In this document: one piece after another, positions 58,838 through 64,000 of the stretch
How positions within the stretch are numbered: position 1 is the stretch's first letter
Layout of the letters: every line of letters starts with the position of its first letter
Assembly (NCBI GenBank): GCA_014526335.1
Contig: JACTAT010000001.1
Coordinates: 654,733-718,732 of the forward strand
Length of the DNA: 64,000 nt
Direction of reading: 5' to 3'
Source: Chrysaora quinquecirrha
Taxonomy: Eukaryota; Cnidaria; Scyphozoa; Semaeostomeae; Pelagiidae
The notes under the pieces: generated by a model
Told to the model about the DNA's origin: nothing
Databases searched by the model: none
What the model saw: the letters and a program-made list of their open reading frames with translations, nothing else
Made by a program: the position numbers and the translations under genes

Positions 58838-59005
58838 TTTAATTTTTTTTGGATTTTCTTCTTTTTTCTTCTTTTTCTTCTTTCTTCTTCTTTTAATTTT
58901 TTTTCTTCTTTTTCTTCTTTTTAAATTTTTTTTGGGTTTTTTTCTTTTTTTAATTTTTTTTGTTTTTTTTTTGTTTTTTTTTCCTTTTTCTTTTTTTTAA
59001 ATATC
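58838..59005. repeat. T-rich / (TTC)n homopolymer-like tract
   Basis: About 165 bp, nearly all T with C and few other bases (ttcttctttttcttctttct), on the plus strand. Low complexity only. Confidence 0.9.
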
Positions 59006-59449
59006 TGAAACAAAATAAAAGTATTCTATCACGAATTTATTATTGATGCAGAAAAACATTAAAAGTATACCTCAAATAATGGATATATGGGGACAAAGTA
59101 TAGAGGTGTCCGCTGTCCGCAAGTTTGTTTCTCACAAAAAATGACCTTTCAGACGAAAACATTTGTACAGGAAGGAAGCAAGCAGTTCAGGGGTTCTGGG
59201 AGCTATACAGCAGATGTGGACCTGCAGCCTGTTCCTTTGATTGATATTCTAGACCGGATTGCTCGGAAAGATTGATTGATTAAGAGGCACATAAAATTGC
59301 TATCTTCGCAAAGTTTGGGCTTGGGTCGGACCACTAAATAGCTCAGGCCTAATCCTAATAGTACGACCCAAATTCTTTCTCTCGATGTGACCATACGTCA
59401 TGATTCCTTTTGCCTTTTGCCTAGAATAACATAGAACTGGCGACTCTCC

Positions 59450-59640
59450 TTACCCCTCGTGGCAATTTTTCGTTAACGTGAATCGAACCTATAGACATAG
59501 ATTGCGAGTCAGACTCATTTACAACTGAGTTGACTGTAGGCTTGAGGATAGTTGTCCCAAGGAGATTCATCGGACCCATGACTTAACGACCCTGAGACGA
59601 GCGCCTTGACCACTCGGCCACTCCATCTCTCGTCCACACC
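59450..59640 (-). repeat. tRNA-like SINE-type sequence
   Basis: The minus strand has gagtggccgagtggtcaagg then cgctcgtctc (class II tRNA-like A-box half, about 59,596-59,626), followed further along by ataggttcgattcacg (B-box-like, about 59,471-59,492). The spacing of over 100 bp suggests a composite or SINE rather than a tRNA gene. Confidence 0.45.
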
Positions 59641-59965
59641 ACCTTTGTCTTTCGTAGCTGCCCATCATGTTGGGGGATGCGTTAAAGGAGGATCCACTTT
59701 ATCTGACCTCTCTTACTATTATAGGCTCGGATTTGGAAGAAATTTCTCTAACTGGGAAAAAATGTAAATAAGTATATGCTAAGCATGTCTTAATTACTCA
59801 AGCCCTTGAAAAGGTTTCTTAAATTTTTGTTGATCTTCTTCACATTCTTATAGAGTTCTTGATATTCATGTAAAAAATTTCTGCAGTTCTTAAAAGATGT
59901 TTTTTGGAAAGAAGAATGTATGTTTTATTAGAGGTTTCTTGTAAAAATTAATCCATACTTACGCG

Positions 59966-60283
59966 TCAGAGTAAAAACCCTTTCCGCATTCCACCGAACC
60001 CGGTTTCAATTTTCTTCCCGGGCTTCTTTGGCAAATTTTTATCTTCTTTCTTTGAGCATCCTGGCTTTGGTTCGTCTTCTTTCGTACCGGCGCCAGACGT
60101 CTGTTTCTTTGCAGTTTTCACTTCTTCCTGCAAATGGAGATGGCATGGTCTTGAGTAAAACTTCGAATTTATGCAAGTGAATTTGAAAATGATAGTGGGA
60201 GAACCTAGATCCCCCTGTCTCATCTTTCTATCTCTTTGCTCTCTATTTCATTCTCCTCCTGTTACTTGTTATATGAAGTTGTT

Positions 60284-60314
<31 letters not shown>

Positions 60315-62583
60315 CTGTTTTTTATTTACAAGACGTTCACAGCTTTTCAATTGCTTTTAGACATAAAAATGTTTTCGGTTCATTTCACCAGCAGAGTAGT
60401 TATCTATTCATATCTTGATTAAAAAGGGATGAATACTTGGGGCTGTTAAGGTTGGGGGGGGGGGGGAGGGAGAAGTTATGAGAAGAGAAGAGTCACGCTT
60501 TGAAGAGAGGAGCCAGAGAGAAATGAGTGGGGCAAAGTCGACAGGATGGGTAAAGGTATGGAGCTGGTAGTTATGGAAATTGGGTCAGAAAGGCGTATAA
60601 CGGAAGTGAGAAAATAGAAGGGTATCAGAGAACACCAGGGGTCAGATGGTGGGACATCATACAGCATAACAAGTCAAGAGGAGTATGAAATAAACAGCAA
60701 AGAGATTAAAAGACGAGAGAGGGTGGATCAAGGTCCTCCGACAATCATTTACAAACTCATTTGCATAAATTCTAAGTTTTACTAAAGATAATACCATCTC
60801 CATTTGCAGGAAGGAGTGAAAACCGCAAAGAAAAAGACATCTGGCGCCGGAACGAAAGAAGACGAACCAAAGCCAGGATGCGCAAAGACAGAAGCAAAAA
60901 ATTCGCCAAAGAAACCCGGGAAGAAAATTGAAACCGGGTTCGGTGGAATGTGGAAAGGGTTTTTACTCTGACGCGTAAGCATAGATTCATTTTTACAAGA
61001 AACCTCTTATAAGACAGACAATCACTTTTTAAAAGATTTCTGCAGTTTCTTAAAAGTGGTTTTTTGCAAAAAGTGATTGTCTGTCTTATAAGAGGTTTCT
61101 TGTAAAAATGAATCTATGCTTACGCGTCAGAGTAAAAACCATTTCCACATTCCACCGAACCCGGTTTCAACTTTCTTGACGGGTTTCTTTTTTGCATTCT
61201 TATATCTGGCGTCTTTGAACACCCAGGCTTCAGTTCTTCTTGTGTCTTTTTCTTTTCAGGTTTGACTTCTTCCTGCTAATTGAGATCGTATTATCTTTAC
61301 TAAAACTTCGAATTCATGCAAATTAGTTTGTAAATGATTGTCAGAGGAACTTGATCCACCCACTCTCGTCTTCCAATCTCTTTGCTGTTTATTTCATACT
61401 CCTCCTTTGACTTGTTATACTGTATGATGTCCCACCATCTGACCCCTGGTCTTATCTGATACCCTTCTATTTTCTCACTTCTATTAAGCGCCTTTCTAAC
61501 CTACTTTCCATAACTACGAGCTCCATACCTTTACCAATCCTGTCGACTTTGCCCAACTCATTTTTTCAGGCTCCTCTCTGCAAAGCGTGACTTTTCTCTT
61601 CTCATAACTTCTCCCTCCCTCCCCCACAACCTTAACAGTCCAAAGTATTCATCCTTTTTTTAATCAAGGTATCAATAGATAACTACTCTGCTGGTGAAGT
61701 AAAACGAAAACATGTCCATGTTTACAAAGAGTGAAACTTTGTTTACAAAGAGTGAAACTTTGAACGTCTAGTTAAAGAGAGTAAAACTCAAACGTATTTT
61801 TGTTTAATCTCATAGGATTCTTCAAACAGATACCATCTTCTAATTCTGAGTTAAATTTGGTCTAACATATGACAATTTTATTGCGTGACTAACAAACAAG
61901 CTAACTTAAACTCGAACGTGTTTGTGTTTGATCCTAAGATTCTTCAAACAAATATTTTACTTCTAATTCCAAGGTAAAGTAAATCTAACATAAAACATTT
62001 TTATTGCGTGAATAACAAACAAGCTTACTTAAACTTAAACATTCTTCATTGCAACTGAAACGTGTTTGTTTGATCCTAAGATTCTTCAAACTATTTCTAA
62101 TTCTAGGCTTAAGTTAGTCTAACCTAAGACCGTTTTATTGTTTGAATAACAGACAAACTAACTTACACTCAAACATTCTTCATCGTAACTTAAACATGTT
62201 TATTGTGTTTCATTCTAAGTTGCTTAAAACAAATACCATACTTCTAATTCGAAGTTTAAGTTATTCAAACCTAAGACCGTTTCATTGCAAAAGTAAAAGC
62301 AAGGTTACTTAAACTCAAACGTGTTTATGTTTTTTCCTAAGGTTCTTATAACAAAGATCCTACTTGTTATTATTCTAGGTTAAAGTTTATTTAACCTGAG
62401 ACCGGTTTGCAACCAAACTAATCAAAAAAGAAACAATCTTCTTTGAACCAATTACCGGTTTGTATTTACCTTCATGTCAGGCTCTTCTTCACCGAAGAGT
62501 TTATTAAAGCATAAGTAGCTGGCATATGCTCCGATGCCGAGAACCGCTGTGACTTTAAGGACTTTGTAGAAAGTTTCCATCAT
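59966..62583 (-). CDS. Small putative membrane-anchored Lys-rich protein (2 exons, 91 aa), with an alternative duplicated terminal exon
   Basis: Exon 1 (62583-62470, 38 codons, donor gtaaat, phase 0) gives MMETFYKVLKV, a hydrophobic stretch TAVLGIGAYASYLCF and an acidic end FGEEEPDMK: a likely single N-terminal membrane anchor. The intact terminal exon is 60127-59966 (54 codons with stop, acceptor tttgcag): EEVKTAKKQTSGAGTKEDEP...KKPGKKIETGFGGM...FLL-stop. A closer copy at 61272-61120 is also spliceable but frameshifted, giving a different C-terminus (NGFYSDA-stop). A third copy lies inverted at 60810-60971. I do not recognise the family. The gene is plausible because phase, splice sites and Lys/Glu composition agree; which exon is used is unknown. 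Confidence 0.5.
60285..60318. repeat. (GTT)n microsatellite
   Basis: Ten or so gtt units, within the intron of the small membrane-protein gene. Confidence 0.9.
60810..60971 (+). pseudogene. Inverted copy of the terminal exon, intact frame, no upstream exon seen
   Basis: 54 codons with stop, acceptor tttgcag: EGVKTAKKKTSGAGTKEDEP...ETGFGGM then WKGFLL-stop. Nearly identical to 60127-59966 on the other strand. Its frame is fully open, but no matching plus-strand exon 1 lies upstream, so it is probably unexpressed, unless an unseen exon or antisense transcript uses it. Confidence 0.6.
61120..61272 (-). pseudogene. Terminal exon copy with frameshift
   Basis: Starts EEVKPEKKKTQEELKPGCSK, then departs from the conserved frame, ending NGFYSDA-stop; deletions relative to the other copies remove the KEDEP-type segment and change phase. 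It is nearest to exon 1, so it could be spliced in as an alternative C-terminus. Pseudo-exon or alternative exon cannot be decided from sequence. Confidence 0.5.
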
Positions 62584-63423
62584 GAAGGAGAGATGATCAG
62601 ATTGAAATGTTTACTAGACTAAGCTCTGAAATGTTCGATCGTCTGAACTCAATCGATGATAGTTCGCATCTGATAAAAATCGAGTCGTTCGCGATTGAAG
62701 ATACGACTAAGCTGACGTCAAATCAATGCATTGAATCACGTGATATATCTACCCCGCGTGATTAGCAGAGAAGACACTTCATCGAGTGTAGCATTTCTTC
62801 ACGTGACTTAGAAGATTAATACGGCTTTCAGACTTCCATAACCAGCTATATTCAAGCCAGCTGAATTCCCACCAATCAAGTCAATTCGATTTTTTGGATT
62901 GCCCAATCAGAACGCTGCATTTATTATAACTTCAACTTAAACTGATTTAACTTTCAGTGTAAACGCACTATAATTTTAAGAAATGTTTGGATCAGAGGGA
63001 ATAAGACAGGAGAAGATCTGCAGAGAGAGATGCAATTACTGGGGGGGGGGAGGACATAGAAATGAATGACGAATGGAAAGAAGGGGTTAAAAACTGGGTG
63101 TCTGAAACCAAAAAAGAAATATGGAGTGGCTAGGAGAGTGCAAGAATATCAAATAAGGGGAGATAAGAGGGAAGGGCAGTAAGACGGTAAGGTAGAGAAG
63201 ATAAGGTTGAAGTGGAATGGGGTTGATAGAGAGTGCAAAAGGGAACTGATACGATGGTTCAAGATAAGGATGTGAGGTTAGCAGCGGATGAAAAGGTGGC
63301 TTAAGAGCAGATAGAAGGCTTTAGAAATAAAGGGAAAGGACTACTAAGGGATCTCAATTTATGAAAAGGTGTTAGGCCTGCCAGAGACCAGAAAAGTGTG
63401 TAACCTTCTATCTCCATTCGCAG
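62584..63423. other. Upstream region of the small membrane-protein gene
   Basis: AT-rich 5' flank, then from about 63,040 a G/A-rich stretch related to the arms of the inverted duplication (aaggggttaaaaactgggtg, agataagagggaagggcagt). No gene was recognised. Confidence 0.45.
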
Positions 63424-63995
63424 GATGAGGAAAGCAAAAGTGCTCAAAAAGAGAACTCTATTTCCAGAGCGAAAGAAGGTGAGCCAAAATCTTGATGCTC
63501 AAAGACGCTTCACAAAAATGCGCTGAAGAAACCGGGAACGTAGGTTGAAACCGACCTCGACGGATTGATTGCTTTCAGGATTTTCACTATGACAAGTAAG
63601 CAGTGAAATTAATTATCTGTCTTGTACCCTATCCATTTTACAATACGATTTTCCGTTTTTTGACTCCTACTAGTCCCCCTTACCCTTCTACTCTCTCTCT
63701 TTCCTTTACCCTTTTTGTCTCACCTTCCACTGCTTCTCACAATAGATATTAGCCCATTTGCACCCCCTTGCCCCTCTTTTTTCTCTTCACTCTTCCTCCT
63801 GTCACCCACATGAGTAAAAGCGTTGCAAAAAGCATGGAGTTATATAGGAGACCAGAAATGAGGATTGGAAAGGTGAGCGCAAAGAAAACAAATAAGGGGA
63901 GATAAAAGGGAAGGGCAGGAAGACAATAAGGTAGAGAAGATAAGGTTGAAGTGGAATGGTGTTGGTAGAGAGAGCAAAAGGGAACTGAGATCATG
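63165..63995. repeat. Direct repeat pair of about 95 bp
   Basis: ggtagagaagataaggttga with about 95 bp of similar context at 63,165-63,262 and again at 63,893-63,996; also aaataaggggagataa before each. Confidence 0.8.
63424..63595 (+). pseudogene. Decayed copy of the terminal exon with two stops
   Basis: After an acceptor-like ttcgcag, the frame reads DEESKSAQKENSISRAKEGE, then PKS-stop, CSKTLHKNALKKPGT-stop, VETDLDG. It aligns with the exon copies at 59,966-61,272 (KEDEPKPGCSK...KKPGKKIETGFGG). Two in-frame stops make it a pseudo-exon. Confidence 0.65.
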
Positions 63996-64000
63996 GCTAA

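Larger units (their letters stand above)
60365..61715. repeat. Large inverted duplication (two arms of about 660 bp)
   Basis: The left arm (about 60,365-61,030) and right arm (about 61,068-61,715) are inverse copies, roughly 85-90% identical by eye, joined by a 37-nt centre. Matching landmarks: caccagcagagtagttatct near both outer ends, gggtcagatggtgggacatc in mid-arm, the terminal exon copy, and agacagacaatcacttttt / aaaaagtgattgtctgtct at the centre. The outer 59,885-60,277 segment is a third, directly oriented partial copy of the right arm's inner part. Confidence 0.9.

Overview
This is a eukaryotic (animal) genomic window. Its genes are split by GT-AG introns, it carries large amounts of simple, tandem and inverted repeat DNA, and its recognisable proteins are animal types: a di-N-acetylchitobiase, an ER hexose-6-phosphate dehydrogenase/6-phosphogluconolactonase, a single-exon rhodopsin-like GPCR, a mitochondrial-type DEAD-box helicase and an ADP-ribosylglycohydrolase. 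The intronless GPCR and the dense mix of short inverted-repeat elements would suit a cnidarian or another early-branching invertebrate. That placement is an inference, because nothing here fixes the species. I derived exon boundaries by hand from splice signals, reading phase and protein similarity.

Layout. 1-1,290 is an 85-bp tandem array. 1,446-3,885 (minus) is the 5' and central part of a DDX28-like helicase gene that leaves the window on the left. About 490 bp away and divergently transcribed is a complete eight-exon ADP-ribosylglycohydrolase gene (4,376-9,995, plus). 10.0-14.5 kb holds a pogo/Tigger-like MITE, a tRNA-like SINE and a Copia reverse transcriptase fragment. 14,547-22,973 (minus) holds two paralogous three-exon genes for small secreted precursors: a signal peptide exon, a very acidic exon and an Arg/Trp-rich terminal exon. 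All introns are phase 1, and the intron edges are conserved between the copies. The larger copy has a 2.45-kb piggyBac-like non-autonomous element in its second intron. About 23-37.8 kb is gene-poor, with hAT-like and other MITEs, minisatellites, a foldback repeat and a LINE tail. 37,855-38,808 is a GPCR that stops exactly inside the TM7 NPxxY motif. 39,308-43,816 (minus) is a complete four-exon chitobiase gene. 44,625-47,081 (minus) is an intronless H6PD gene. 50,551-51,573 is an intact single-exon orphan gene. 51.7-59 kb is MITEs and satellites. 59.9-63.6 kb contains a small gene with one membrane-anchor exon and several duplicated, inverted or decayed copies of its terminal exon.

Most genes are unrelated housekeeping or sensory genes. 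Chitobiase is lysosomal and H6PD is in the ER lumen; they are adjacent on one strand without any evident functional link. The least ordinary parts are the acidic/Arg-Trp precursor gene pair and the inverted exon duplication at 60-62.6 kb.
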